A program made the translations under genes and the position numbers. From positions 1 to 64,000 of the forward strand of contig UQUR01000010.1 in assembly GCA_900544345.1 (NCBI GenBank): DNA of 64,000 nucleotides, in the 5' to 3' direction. Shown here piece by piece: positions 51,975-61,019 of the stretch (positions are counted from its first letter, which is position 1; each line of letters starts with the position of its first letter). The notes under the pieces are model-generated. The model did no database searches. It was given only the letters and a program-made list of their open reading frames with translations, and was not told the DNA's origin. Source of the DNA: an uncultured Sutterella sp. Lineage in GTDB: Bacteria; Pseudomonadota; Gammaproteobacteria; Burkholderiales; Burkholderiaceae_F.

Positions 51975-52558
51975 TGACGAAGTTGTTCCAAGCGGAAAGC
52001 TTTTTCCGCTTGGTATTTCTTCATAAATTTTTTCCATTGTCTTTCAATTTTCATGCGTCCGAAAAAAGGACAATATATTGGTAGTGGAATAAACTCAGGA
52101 GAACCGAAGCCATCAACAAACACAATTCGATTAATTTTTTGTTGATTATCAACTAGAAGCAATGTATTGCCAGTCCTCATATCCGAAACAATTACATTAA
52201 AACGAATCATTTCTTGTTTGATATTTTCTAATAAATACTCAATTTTAAGGAATTGCTCCTGACTGGCTTCCAAAATATATTGCTTTAACGTAACAGCACG
52301 AAGTTTGTCCGTTGATCTTAAATATTCTTGTTCAAAACCTATTTGATCTTTTAGGGTAAAGGAGCCATAAAATTTAGGTAGAAAATTCGGATGTATACCT
52401 CTTTTAGCGAGCAATTTAAAATATTTAATCTCACGTTGAGTTTGAGTACAAGCGCTCAACTTACTGACTTTAAGGCATGTTTGGGAATTGTCTAAATTTT
52501 CATAGCACCGACGTTCAGTACCGTATCCAATCAATTTTCCAAAATGAACGTCTTTCAT
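51971..52558 (-). CDS. YrbL-family protein (PhoP-network type), copy 2
   Basis: A 195-residue paralogue of the convergent protein at 51384-51974. It shares LIGYGTERRCYENLDNSQTCLKV, QREIKYFKLLAKRG, IVSDMRTGNTLLL...IVFVDGFGSPEFIPLPIYCPFF and a basic C-terminal helix, but overall identity looks low, so the pair is an old duplication. The D/N kinase-type motif (SDMRTGNTL) is better preserved here. It follows waaP by one base on the same strand with GAGG ahead of the ATG. That places it in the waaG-waaP operon, in line with a role in LPS-core modification; function is not established. Confidence 0.8.
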   Translation of the reverse strand: MKDVHFGKLIGYGTERRCYENLDNSQTCLKVSKLSACTQTQREIKYFKLLAKRGIHPNFLPKFYGSFTLKDQIGFEQEYLRSTDKLRAVTLKQYILEASQEQFLKIEYLLENIKQEMIRFNVIVSDMRTGNTLLLVDNQQKINRIVFVDGFGSPEFIPLPIYCPFFGRMKIERQWKKFMKKYQAEKAFRLEQLRH

Positions 52559-52559
52559 T

Positions 52560-53357
52560 CTAAAGACCTCTTCGGATAGAGCGCTCTCTGATTTTTTCAG
52601 CTTTAGTTTTAGCTTTAGCGAGAAGTTGCGCTTCTTCTTTGAAAATACTCTTCAAAGGCTTCTGAAAGTAAATTTTAAGGAATCGATAAAAGTCCTTCGA
52701 ATTCAGACCAATATTCAAGCAAGAATAGTAAAGACCAATTAAGTCTTTATCTCTCCAGCGTAAAGGCACTTTTTTTCGAAATTGTGCTCTATGTAAGTCG
52801 ATGATTGAGAGCTTTAAATTTTCTTCAGTTCCATCAAAGGGAAGGTGAAGCAGAAAATGACAGATGTAACAGTCTCTATGGTTAATTCCTATGTCGTGCA
52901 TTTTTCTAACCATAGTGGCAACTCGTTTGATCAAAAGTTGCTTTATTTTGGGATTCGGGGGGTTATTTATCCAATCTCGGGTAAATTCCTCCAAGCTTAT
53001 AGTCGGAGATAAGTCTTCCGTAATAATGAAAGAGGTTCTTTTTACAAGGTTTAAACCTTTTTGGCCAAAAGCAACCCCGCGCATAGTGTCAACGCCGGCA
53101 GCACTTAATTCATGAATGGCACGCCACTCCCTATCTGCTCCTAAAACAGGAAGTCTTGCTGTTAACAGGTTTTTAAAAACCTCTCCGTAAGTGGTTCCAT
53201 GGTGCAGTTTTAGATAATAACTTTTGCCCTGAAAATCAAAACGCAGAGTACGTCTTGTTTTCACGCTCCGAAGGACATTGCCAGAAATTTTTTCAACTTC
53301 TTCAAAAGGGTCTTTTGTGGCCCATGCTTCTGAGAATGGGGGATATAAGGTGATCAT
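52560..53357 (-). CDS. waaP: Lipopolysaccharide core heptose(I) kinase
   Basis: WaaP phosphorylates the first heptose of the LPS inner core, which stabilizes the outer membrane. The 265-residue protein has RRTLRFDFQGKSYYLKLHHGTTYGEVFKNLL (ATP-binding Lys), LGADREWRAIHELSAAGVDT, FIITEDLSPTISLEEF and the catalytic NHRDCYICHFLLH...LSIIDLHRAQFRK, all typical of RfaP. It is placed between waaG (2-base gap) and the YrbL copy (1-base gap), a compact core operon. The length equals the E. coli enzyme (265). Confidence 0.93.
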   Translation of the reverse strand: MITLYPPFSEAWATKDPFEEVEKISGNVLRSVKTRRTLRFDFQGKSYYLKLHHGTTYGEVFKNLLTARLPVLGADREWRAIHELSAAGVDTMRGVAFGQKGLNLVKRTSFIITEDLSPTISLEEFTRDWINNPPNPKIKQLLIKRVATMVRKMHDIGINHRDCYICHFLLHLPFDGTEENLKLSIIDLHRAQFRKKVPLRWRDKDLIGLYYSCLNIGLNSKDFYRFLKIYFQKPLKSIFKEEAQLLAKAKTKAEKIRERSIRRGL

Positions 53358-53359
53358 TA

Positions 53360-54478
53360 CTATTCCAAAATAATATCTGCAGCTTGTCTTGCTAAATCGT
53401 ACAAATTAGCATGATCAGCATACTTCTGGGCATTACTCTTCCATTGCTTTAACAAAGCGTCATCCTCAAGTATTTTTTGTAAAGCTTGTGAGTATTCCTG
53501 TTGTTTAAATGGTTCATTCAAAATAATGCCAGCCTCTGCATATTTAACATAAGGAGCGTATCCACAAAGGCCACTCACTACGATGGGTAAGCTAGAAATG
53601 ATAGATTCTAAAATGACAATTCCGGCAGCCTCACGTTTTGCAGGATGAAGCATAATGTCAGCACCAAGCATAAATCGTGCAATATCATCCCTGCCTCCGA
53701 AAAATTTAATTTGTTTCTCTAACCCCATCTTTTTTGCAAGAAGCCGCATTTTTTCTGGATTGTCTTGACCGACAACGAAAAAAAGAATATTTTTTCGAAT
53801 TTCAAAGGGTAAATTTGCAATTGCCAGAATAGAGCGATCAACTCCCTTTAATTCATAGTTTGAGCAAACCTGAAGCAGTAATTTTTGTCGAGGAGAAATA
53901 GCGAATTCTTGCCGAAATTGACTTCTCGTTTCTTTAGGTTGATTACTATATTTACGCTCAATATCAATGCCGGGAGGTAAAACAAAAAAGCGATCATCTT
54001 CTGTTCTGTAAAACTTTTGGAAAGTCTTTTTACTTGATTCAGTTAAAAGCAAAATTTTAGTTCTATTTCCCTTACTAAAAACAGCTTTTTCAAAAGCAAT
54101 TGAATGTCGGTAGCGTGGCGTTAATTTATAAAAAGAGCTTCTGTGTTCGTTAGCATTTGCATAGCAGACGTCGCCGGCAAAGTAAACATCTAAGCCAGGC
54201 ATTCTATTAAATCCAATCACACGATCTACAGGATTAGCAAGTAGATGATTTCGAACCCAACGGTAATATTTTTCATTTTTACCGGTATTGGTCAGCGCAA
54301 AAGTTGGGACTTCTATAATTTGAAATGAGGCAGGCCTTTCACCGTCCCATTCACGGACATAGACACGAACATCGTGACCCCTGGATGAAATTTCTTCCGC
54401 GATACGCAAAAAATCCCGCTGTAAACCGCCAAATGGGAAGTATTTGTAGATACAAAAAGCTATTTTCAAATTTCTCAC
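53360..54478 (-). CDS. waaG: LPS core glucosyltransferase I (WaaG, GT4)
   Basis: A 372-residue GT-B glycosyltransferase that adds the first outer-core sugar to heptose II. The N-terminus KIAFCIYKYFPFGGLQRDFLRIA is almost diagnostic for WaaG. The C-terminal half has LLLQVCSNYELKGVDRSILAIANL, FFVVGQDNPEKMRLLAKKMGLEKQIKFFGGRDDI and HPAKREAAGIVILESIISSLPIVVSGLCGYAPYV with the EX7E motif. The start is uncertain: GTG 54478 is used here; TTG 54484 and TTG 54469 are alternatives, the last giving the standard MKIAFC opening. Confidence 0.92.
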   Translation of the reverse strand: MRNLKIAFCIYKYFPFGGLQRDFLRIAEEISSRGHDVRVYVREWDGERPASFQIIEVPTFALTNTGKNEKYYRWVRNHLLANPVDRVIGFNRMPGLDVYFAGDVCYANANEHRSSFYKLTPRYRHSIAFEKAVFSKGNRTKILLLTESSKKTFQKFYRTEDDRFFVLPPGIDIERKYSNQPKETRSQFRQEFAISPRQKLLLQVCSNYELKGVDRSILAIANLPFEIRKNILFFVVGQDNPEKMRLLAKKMGLEKQIKFFGGRDDIARFMLGADIMLHPAKREAAGIVILESIISSLPIVVSGLCGYAPYVKYAEAGIILNEPFKQQEYSQALQKILEDDALLKQWKSNAQKYADHANLYDLARQAADIILE

Positions 54479-54564
54479 CGTCAAAAGGGTGTCAAAATAA
54501 CACTAGCATTCTATCAGCTGTTGAATGTTACAATTGAGCAAATCTTTAAGAAGCAGAGTTCAAA

Positions 54565-55575
54565 ATGCAGAAATTTGCAATTGTTTACCCCGTCTATAAC
54601 ACAGCAGACTACTTGGAAGAAAGTTTAAACTCTATTTTGAATCAGACTTATTCTCATTTTGAAATTTTTTGTGTTGATGATGGATCTACAGACGGCTCTC
54701 TAGATATTTTGAAAAAATATGAACAAAAGGACTCTAGGGTTAGAGTTATCGCTCAAAATAATATGGGGGTTGCAACTGCTAGAAACTCTGCGTTGAAGGT
54801 AATTTTTGAAAAAAATGCATTCCAATGGGTACTCTTCTTTGACTCAGACGACCGAGTTGCCCCAAACTGTCTTGAGCGTTGTGCTCAAGTTGGTTATGGG
54901 GTTGATATGGTGCTATTCTCATATCTACAATTCAATAATAACGGTATTTGTCAGTCGTCTCGCGTTACGCCATCGGATGAACTCATCCTGGACCATAAAC
55001 AGACGTGTGAGCACTATTTCCGACTTAACGAATGGTCCAAAGGTAATACTACAGCTTTTCTTGGTTTACAAAATAAGTGTTTCTCTTTCTCTCTTGTACA
55101 AGACCTTTATTTTGATTCGTCATTAAAGGTTGCAGAGGATCAGGATTATATGATCCGCTTGCTAGCGAATGTTAATAAGAGCAAAGTAATTCCTGATCCT
55201 TTATATTTCTATCGATTAAGAAGCTCTTCTTTAAGCCACACAGTGTCATACAGTAGCTTTTCAGACGATTTTAGGGTTTATCAACGTTACTTAGGGAATC
55301 TAAATTTTTCCAGGTCGATGAGAGTCGGGATCCAACATCGGTATTTGGTTAATTTATGGGGTGATATTCGAAAGATATTAGGTTCCAATATTACCCTTTA
55401 TCAAAAATATAGTTTTTTTAAAGAGGCTTATCAATGTACTAAAACTACATTTGAATTTCCGCTATCAAGGCGAGAAAACAAACGATTGAGGATTATTAAA
55501 TTGGGATTTATATTAAATTTGTTAATATCTAAACTAAAGAATTGCCGATCAAAACCATACCAAATGGATAATTAA
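54565..55575 (+). CDS. Glycosyltransferase family 2
   Basis: A 336-residue inverting GT-A transferase for surface glycan assembly. FAIVYPVYNTADYLEESLNSILNQTYSHFEIFCVDDGSTDGS opens the nucleotide-sugar domain; LFFDSDDRVAPNCLE holds the DxD metal motif and VAEDQDYMIRLLANV the catalytic base region (ED). The last 100 residues are helical and basic. It is divergent from waaG and convergent with waaL (8 bases apart). The frame-broken gene at the window end is a paralogue with the same motifs. Low GC compared with neighbours. Confidence 0.88.
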   Translation: MQKFAIVYPVYNTADYLEESLNSILNQTYSHFEIFCVDDGSTDGSLDILKKYEQKDSRVRVIAQNNMGVATARNSALKVIFEKNAFQWVLFFDSDDRVAPNCLERCAQVGYGVDMVLFSYLQFNNNGICQSSRVTPSDELILDHKQTCEHYFRLNEWSKGNTTAFLGLQNKCFSFSLVQDLYFDSSLKVAEDQDYMIRLLANVNKSKVIPDPLYFYRLRSSSLSHTVSYSSFSDDFRVYQRYLGNLNFSRSMRVGIQHRYLVNLWGDIRKILGSNITLYQKYSFFKEAYQCTKTTFEFPLSRRENKRLRIIKLGFILNLLISKLKNCRSKPYQMDN

Positions 55576-55583
55576 TTCTTAGT

Positions 55584-56762
55584 TCAATGTTTTGTGGATG
55601 CTGACTTTACTCTGGACAAATAAAGAAGTACCCAACAAACAGCGAAAAGATAGATAGCAGCACGGTTTTCAAACCAATACCTATCGGCCAATCCTATGGC
55701 TAAGATCCCTGTCAATAAGGACAACTGAATTTCATCGTTCCATGACTTTTTGAATAGCAAATATATTGTTATCAACCATCCCAGAATGCCAGTGATACCC
55801 CCAGTGACTAACATATTGAAAAAGTCACTGTGGAAATGTCGAACATAAAAAGACATTACAGGGAATTTAAAACCATTATTGACTAGTTCGTAGAATGGCT
55901 GAACTCCCCAACCAAATAATGGTTTGACCATAAATGCGTTTGTTGATAATTTCCACAATTCCAATCGGATTCCCCATGATGAATTAGAGTTTCCTCCCTG
56001 ATATTTGATGATATCGTTAATACCTTCTTGGAGCCTGCCAGAATATAAAAAAAGACCAAACAGAATTAGACAAACAAAAATCATTAAACCAACAGTTTTC
56101 CATGAGCGGCATTTTGTTAAAAAAAGAGGTATTAAAGCTAGAAAGGCTAAAAGAGCCGTTCTCACTTCTGTTATAACTATTGCAGTCAATGAACTAATAA
56201 TCGAAATAACTAGAAGAGCCAAGAACCATTTACTTGATTTAGTCCAATAAAAAAATAGTTGACTTAAACAACATATGGTTAGTAGGGTCGTACCACCAAG
56301 TAAAAGATTTTTATTGACTCCAAAAATTTCGGCTTTGAGGACTCCTGAATATATAACTGAAAAAGAGACCGATGCAGTGATTAATAATGTTGTTAATGCC
56401 ATTGACACTATCACATAATCACGTTTTAAAGGATATGCATAAAGTGCCATTAGAAGAATTGACATCAAAAAGCAACTTCCGAGATAGTTGGAATGGCCAG
56501 AAAGGCCATGAACACCGATTAAAATTACAATAGAACATAACCATGGAATCCATGGTTTAAAAAAATCTGAATAGTATGCTAAAGACATACTGTCATAACG
56601 CCCATTAATAAAGCGCAGAAAGACAGTCAAGAAACCGAGAAAAAAGAGAGAATATTTTAAAACCTTATTTGTCTCACTAAATAAAAATGCACCAAAACAT
56701 AGCGAAATAATCAGACATGTAAAGACTAAAAGTCTCTCGATATTTCCAGTATTGAAGATCAT
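55584..56762 (-). CDS. waaL: O-antigen ligase (WaaL family)
   Basis: A 392-residue polytopic inner-membrane protein with about twelve helices. The Wzy_C signature region (residues ~185-330) includes ITEVRTALLAFLALIPLF (conserved Arg) and, in the large periplasmic loop, SSWGIRLELWKLSTNAFMVKPLFGWGVQPF and FYVRHFHSDFFNMLVTGGITGILGW (conserved His). WaaL joins undecaprenyl-linked O antigen to lipid A-core. Its place beside waaG/waaP/waaF supports ligase rather than polymerase, though Wzy cannot be excluded from sequence alone. No ribosome site is evident. Confidence 0.82.
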   Translation of the reverse strand: MIFNTGNIERLLVFTCLIISLCFGAFLFSETNKVLKYSLFFLGFLTVFLRFINGRYDSMSLAYYSDFFKPWIPWLCSIVILIGVHGLSGHSNYLGSCFLMSILLMALYAYPLKRDYVIVSMALTTLLITASVSFSVIYSGVLKAEIFGVNKNLLLGGTTLLTICCLSQLFFYWTKSSKWFLALLVISIISSLTAIVITEVRTALLAFLALIPLFLTKCRSWKTVGLMIFVCLILFGLFLYSGRLQEGINDIIKYQGGNSNSSWGIRLELWKLSTNAFMVKPLFGWGVQPFYELVNNGFKFPVMSFYVRHFHSDFFNMLVTGGITGILGWLITIYLLFKKSWNDEIQLSLLTGILAIGLADRYWFENRAAIYLFAVCWVLLYLSRVKSASTKH

Positions 56763-56796
56763 GATTGCAAGTTATTTAGGTATGTTTTGACAAACT

Positions 56797-57738
56797 TTAC
56801 TCTCGCAATAGTTCTTGAATTTTTATAACAACCTCTTCTTCCGTCGGCCAGCGATTCTCTTCACCGAGCACAATTGCATTAGGGTTCCAAGGCCCTGTGC
56901 GTTTTGGATCAGTAACTCCAACTAAAGTGATCTGACGAGCGCCTACGGCAGCAGCTACGTGACTGATACCGGAGTCGTTAGCGATGACTAACTGTGCTTC
57001 CTTACAGAGCGCGGCATAAGTACCAAGGTTAGTAGGCGGCAAGTGCGTCGCGTCTGGACAGGCAACTTTTGCATCAGCGGCTTCATCAGGCGAGGGCAGA
57101 ACGATGGGTTCAATGCCTAATTCACGCAAAGGTTTAACAACGCAGTTGATATGCGTCCAATGCTTAATCTTTCCATGATGCACACCGCGGGCAATTGGAG
57201 CGATTAAGGCAAATTTTTCAGGAATATTGAATTTTTCTATTAAGTTTTTAGCTCCAGCCGTGTGACGAGTAATGAGCTTTAAGCCCAAATCTTTTGTAGG
57301 TTCAGTCCATGCGGGTTCTTTTCCCCACGCTTTAATGGCTCCCACAGTTGCCGCAAAAAAGCGTCTGACTTCATGAATGTTTTTCTCCGGTTCTGGCACC
57401 TTTTGATCCAAAAGCAGAAAACGTCCGTCAGTAGGGAAACCCGCGGCACGAATCCCTGCTAAACGAAATTGCAGGGCAGAGCCGAAAGAATTAGGAAATA
57501 GGAGTCCCAGAGGTTTGTTTAATTGTTCCGAAAGGTAATGAAGCCTTTGCAGATCTTCGCTTACATGTCCCTCAATAGGATCAAAGCGCCAGCCCATGCC
57601 CAACATTAAATCTTCAGCAAAGCGTTTGCCGACCAAATAGGGCGTAAAGCCACTAGCTTCTAGTAAACGCAAGGAAGGAAGGGTCATACAGCAGTCGCCA
57701 ACATGGTTGGGAAGGCGGCAAACAACAATGGGATTCAT
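56797..57738 (-). CDS. waaF: LPS heptosyltransferase (GT9, WaaF type)
   Basis: A 313-residue ADP-heptose transferase for the LPS inner core. It opens VVCRLPNHVGDCCMTLPSLRLL, the GT9 start with the conserved Asp of the GD motif. The C-terminal donor domain has FALIAPIARG, IEPIVLPSPDEA and LCKEAQLVIANDSGISHVAAAVGARQITLVGVTDPKRTGPWNPNA, which matches WaaF. WaaC or another GT9 member is possible. It is shorter than E. coli WaaF (348). The gap 57739-57850 is shared with the divergent SIMPL gene. Confidence 0.88.
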   Translation of the reverse strand: MNPIVVCRLPNHVGDCCMTLPSLRLLEASGFTPYLVGKRFAEDLMLGMGWRFDPIEGHVSEDLQRLHYLSEQLNKPLGLLFPNSFGSALQFRLAGIRAAGFPTDGRFLLLDQKVPEPEKNIHEVRRFFAATVGAIKAWGKEPAWTEPTKDLGLKLITRHTAGAKNLIEKFNIPEKFALIAPIARGVHHGKIKHWTHINCVVKPLRELGIEPIVLPSPDEAADAKVACPDATHLPPTNLGTYAALCKEAQLVIANDSGISHVAAAVGARQITLVGVTDPKRTGPWNPNAIVLGEENRWPTEEEVVIKIQELLRE

Positions 57739-57850
57739 AACAGTCTCGTTTTAATAAGCTGATACAGAAAAGAAAATAATGACACATTTTACTAGAGTTG
57801 CACGCCTAAAATACAGTCAATCAAGGCTATTTTTATAAAGGGGAAAACTC

Positions 57851-58597
57851 ATGGGAAAAATGACTCAGATAGCTGTAGCTGGTGTAATGACAATGACGAT
57901 GTCTGCGGCGATGGCTGCGAACTCAATGAATGGAACGACATTATCAGAAAAGGGTATGACGTTGGCTGTGAACGGTACAGCAAGCATCACGGTTCCTAAC
58001 GACGAAGCTCAAATGTATTGGTCGGTTTCGGCACAGGCAAAGACTCTCAAAGAAGCCACTGCTCAGGCGATCAAAACGATGAATTCGGGTTTAAGTCAAA
58101 TTAAGGCTGTAAGCGATAAGCTTCAGCTTCAGACTCAATCCATGAATTCCTATCCGGTATATGGTGAAACCAAAGGCAATCAAACGCCAAAGATTGTTGC
58201 TTGGAGAGTTTCTCAATTTTTGGAAGTGGTCGCTCCCAATATTGAACTCGTTCCTAAGGTGATTGAAAATGTTAATGGTGTTCTGGCGTTAGAAAATCTA
58301 AATTTCCGTGTCTCAGATGTTGCCAAAGCGAAGTACGACGAAACTCTGTACAAGATGGCCGTAGCTGATGCTACCCAGCGGGCTGTATGGATTGCTGAAT
58401 CCGTAGGAAGCGAAGCGGGGAAAGTTGAAGTGCAAAGTTTACGTTTTAGCGGAGCATCAATGCCTCGCCCGATGAATATGCTCATGAGAGCTTCGGCAAA
58501 AAGTGTCATGGATGAAGCCATCCCAGCTCCTGCCATTGAAGCCGGTACGAGCGAATTAAATTTAACTGTCACTGCGGAAGTACAGATTAAACGCTAA
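57851..58597 (+). CDS. SIMPL-domain (DUF541) periplasmic protein
   Basis: A 248-residue exported protein. A signal peptide (MTQIAVAGVMTMTMSAAMAANS) precedes a SIMPL domain: LAVNGTASITVPNDEAQMYWSVSAQAKTLKEATAQ, LQLQTQSMNSYPVYGE, ISQ-type AWRVSQFLEVVAPNIELVPKVIENVNGV and a C-terminal LNLTVTAEVQIK strand. Proteins of this family (E. coli YggE) are periplasmic and linked to stress, but their activity is unknown. GGGGAAAA lies before the ATG and a terminator follows. It has its own transcript. Confidence 0.88.
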   Translation: MGKMTQIAVAGVMTMTMSAAMAANSMNGTTLSEKGMTLAVNGTASITVPNDEAQMYWSVSAQAKTLKEATAQAIKTMNSGLSQIKAVSDKLQLQTQSMNSYPVYGETKGNQTPKIVAWRVSQFLEVVAPNIELVPKVIENVNGVLALENLNFRVSDVAKAKYDETLYKMAVADATQRAVWIAESVGSEAGKVEVQSLRFSGASMPRPMNMLMRASAKSVMDEAIPAPAIEAGTSELNLTVTAEVQIKR

Positions 58598-58615
58598 ATG
58601 TACTTAACTCAGATG

Positions 58616-58635
58616 AGCCCGCTTCGGCGGGCTTT
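58616..58635 (+). terminator. Terminator after the SIMPL gene
   Basis: A 7-bp GC-rich stem AGCCCGC / GCGGGCT with a TTCG loop, followed by TTTC. Short U-tract. Confidence 0.65.
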
Positions 58636-58768
58636 CGTGACAAAAATGTTACAGAGCATTAACTTTTCGGTTTTTTTGACCCGTTTGCGGTTAAGATGGC
58701 AAAAAACGGAAACATTTTGCCAATAGCGTACAATTAGCTGTTTAAATTTAGTCACGGAGATTGAACTC

Positions 58769-59431
58769 ATGAATCAAAAGTACCCTCACCCCATTTTGGC
58801 TCGTGAAGGCTGGCCTTTTATCGGTGGTACTTTTTTACTGGCACTTTTGTGGACGGCTTTTGCCGGATTCGGTTTTATTGCGGCCATATTGTGGATTTTA
58901 TTTTTGATTGTCACACAGTTTTTCCGCGATCCTCCGCGTACTGTTCCTTCTATGCCTGAAGCGGTGCTTTCTCCGGCTGACGGTCAAATCGTTAAAGTTG
59001 AAAAAACGATTGATCCTTTCACCAATGAAGAGGCGATTTTAATCAGCGTCTTCATGAATCTTTTTAATGTTCACTGCCAGCGCTTTCCTGTGAACGGAAC
59101 AGTGGAAGACGTTCAGTACTATCCTGGTAAATTCTTAAATGCTGATTTAGATAAAGCCAGTACGGAAAATGAACGTAATGCGGTGATTGTTCGCGTCAAT
59201 GACGGCAACCGTATTACCGTTGTTCAGGTGGCTGGCCTTGTTGCCCGCCGCATACTTTGCTACGTCCAAAAGGGTGATGAGCTCAAAAAGGGTGAGCGTT
59301 ATGGTTTTATCCGCTTTGGCAGTCGTTTGGACGTGTATTTGCCAACTGATGCCACGCCTTGTGTCACGATTGGTGAAAAGGTGTTGGGTACTGAAACTAT
59401 TCTGGCTAAACTGGCTCCCAAAGCCGAGTAA
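58769..59431 (+). CDS. psd: Phosphatidylserine decarboxylase (short form)
   Basis: Psd turns phosphatidylserine into phosphatidylethanolamine at the inner membrane. The 220-residue form is the short type, with two N-terminal helices (residues ~16-52) and the pyruvoyl site GS at 184-185 in RFGSRLDVYLP, where self-cleavage makes the alpha and beta chains. VLSPADGQIVKVE, SVFMNLFNVHCQRFPVNG and LARRILCYVQKGDELKKGERYGFIRFG are family motifs. GGAG precedes the ATG. It lies 26 bases before pssA, which makes its substrate. Confidence 0.94.
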   Translation: MNQKYPHPILAREGWPFIGGTFLLALLWTAFAGFGFIAAILWILFLIVTQFFRDPPRTVPSMPEAVLSPADGQIVKVEKTIDPFTNEEAILISVFMNLFNVHCQRFPVNGTVEDVQYYPGKFLNADLDKASTENERNAVIVRVNDGNRITVVQVAGLVARRILCYVQKGDELKKGERYGFIRFGSRLDVYLPTDATPCVTIGEKVLGTETILAKLAPKAE

Positions 59432-59457
59432 TTGAGACTAAACAAAAAGGTTTAATC

Positions 59458-60258
59458 ATGCGAAAGATTCGTCGTTCTCCTCGAGCAAACATCAAAGAAC
59501 GCATTCAGGAGGCTCGTGCCCGTAGTATCTATCTTTTGCCCAACTCCTTCACGATGGGCTCAATGATTTGTGCTTTTTGGGGCGTCACGCAGGCTATGGC
59601 CGGTGACTTCGGTATTGCTGCAGCAACGATCTTCCTTTCGATGTTGCTCGATGGCATGGATGGACGAGTAGCGCGCTTTACGCACACTCAAAGTAGTTTT
59701 GGAGAGCAGTTTGACTCTATTGCGGACATGACTGCTTTCGGTGTTTGCCCGGCTTTAATTGCCTATGAGTTTGCGCTCAAAGACTTCGGAGGTCTCGGTT
59801 GGGCTGCAGCTTTTATTTTCTGTGCCGGTGCAGGTGTTCGCTTAGCTCGTTTTAATGCCAATATCGGATTTATCGATAAGGGCTTTTTCCAAGGTTTGGC
59901 AAGCCCTGCCGGAGCAGCTTTAGTGATGGGTTTTGTCTGGCTTGCTGTTTCCGGTCACTTAACGGAACAATTGGCCCAATACACCTCTCATATTACCGCC
60001 GTACTTTGTATTTATGCAGGTGTGACGATGGTTTCTAATGCGCCGTTTTTCAGTGGTAAGAACATGGGCTTTGTGCGTACGATTCCTTTCTGGGTGGTAC
60101 TCGTGGCGGCCATTGCCTTTATCTGTTTTTCAAGCAATCCGTCGCTATCTGCCTTTATCCTTTTCTGTTGCTATGCAGTCAGTGGCTACATTTATCAGTT
60201 CTACCTCTGGGTACGCGGCCTGCCCAATCCGGTCCGCCCCGTAAGAGACGAACAATAG
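59458..60258 (+). CDS. pssA: CDP-diacylglycerol-serine O-phosphatidyltransferase
   Basis: PssA makes phosphatidylserine from CDP-diacylglycerol and serine. The 266-residue membrane protein has a basic N-terminus and about eight helices. The CDP-alcohol phosphotransferase motif DGMDGRVARFTHTQSSFGEQFDSIADM (~residues 64-90) is complete, with all four Asp. ARFNANIG and GLASPAGAALVMGFVWL follow. With psd it forms a phosphatidylethanolamine operon that ends in a terminator. Confidence 0.94.
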   Translation: MRKIRRSPRANIKERIQEARARSIYLLPNSFTMGSMICAFWGVTQAMAGDFGIAAATIFLSMLLDGMDGRVARFTHTQSSFGEQFDSIADMTAFGVCPALIAYEFALKDFGGLGWAAAFIFCAGAGVRLARFNANIGFIDKGFFQGLASPAGAALVMGFVWLAVSGHLTEQLAQYTSHITAVLCIYAGVTMVSNAPFFSGKNMGFVRTIPFWVVLVAAIAFICFSSNPSLSAFILFCCYAVSGYIYQFYLWVRGLPNPVRPVRDEQ

Positions 60259-60268
60259 GTTTCAAAGT

Positions 60269-60303
60269 AAAGGGGATGATCCGTATGGATTGTCCCCTTT
60301 TTT
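60269..60303 (+). terminator. Terminator after pssA
   Basis: The 8-bp stem AAAGGGGA / TCCCCTTT (16-nt loop) leads into TTT, eleven bases after the pssA stop. Confidence 0.85.
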
Positions 60304-60318
60304 CGTTAAGGTATAAAA

Positions 60319-61017
60319 ATGTCATTTTTATTTGCTCCTTGTGCATTGCCGGTGCTTCCTGTTGAGGGCGAAGCTAATCTCTATTTTCCGATTCACCGTA
60401 TCTATGGTGTAGCACGCAATTACGCGGCAGCAAATGCCGCATTAGGTGAAAAAACGCCTCCTAGTATTTTCTTAAAGCCCGCTGATGCAGCTGTTTATGC
60501 AGCAGCGGATAAAACTTTGGAATTAGATTTTCCGGTTGCAACTGATGATTTACAGCACGAAATTGAACTTGTGGTGGCTATCGGCAAAGCCGGCCGCAAC
60601 ATCAGTGTTAAAGAGGCTATGTCTTATGTTTGGGGTTATGCTGCGGGACTGGATCTAACGCGGCGGGATTTGCAAAGAGCAAGTGCAACAAAAGGACAAC
60701 CTTGGGATACGGCTAAAGCTTTTGATGAATCTGCTCCTATGACAGCACTAAAGCCTGCGCATCGAACGCCTGATAATGAGCCGATGAAAGTGTGGCTTTA
60801 TGTCAATAACGAAAAGCGTCAGGAAGGAACGACCTCAGAAATGATTATGAGTGTGCCTGAAATTATCAGCTACCTTTCTACTTTATATGAATTAAAACCA
60901 GGTGATTTGATTATGACGGGGACGCCCGGAGGTATTGGAGCTATTCATCCAGGTGACGTACTAGAAGGTGGCGTACAAGGTGTTGGTGTTCTCAAGGTGA
61001 AATTTAAGGAGCAATAA
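60319..61017 (+). CDS. Fumarylacetoacetate hydrolase (FAH) family protein
   Basis: A 232-residue single-domain FAH protein. IYGVARNYAAANAALGEKTPPSIFLKPADA opens the domain. The metal ligands are in LQHEIELVVAIGKAGRNI (Glu-x-Glu) and AAGLDLTRRDLQ (Asp). FDESAPMTAL and PGDLIMTGTPGGIGAIHPGD complete the signature. Related enzymes (YcgM-like) hydrolyse acylpyruvates or decarboxylate oxaloacetate; which applies here is unknown. AAGGT precedes the ATG and the rhodanese gene follows after two bases. Confidence 0.9.
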   Translation: MSFLFAPCALPVLPVEGEANLYFPIHRIYGVARNYAAANAALGEKTPPSIFLKPADAAVYAAADKTLELDFPVATDDLQHEIELVVAIGKAGRNISVKEAMSYVWGYAAGLDLTRRDLQRASATKGQPWDTAKAFDESAPMTALKPAHRTPDNEPMKVWLYVNNEKRQEGTTSEMIMSVPEIISYLSTLYELKPGDLIMTGTPGGIGAIHPGDVLEGGVQGVGVLKVKFKEQ

Positions 61018-61019
61018 CG

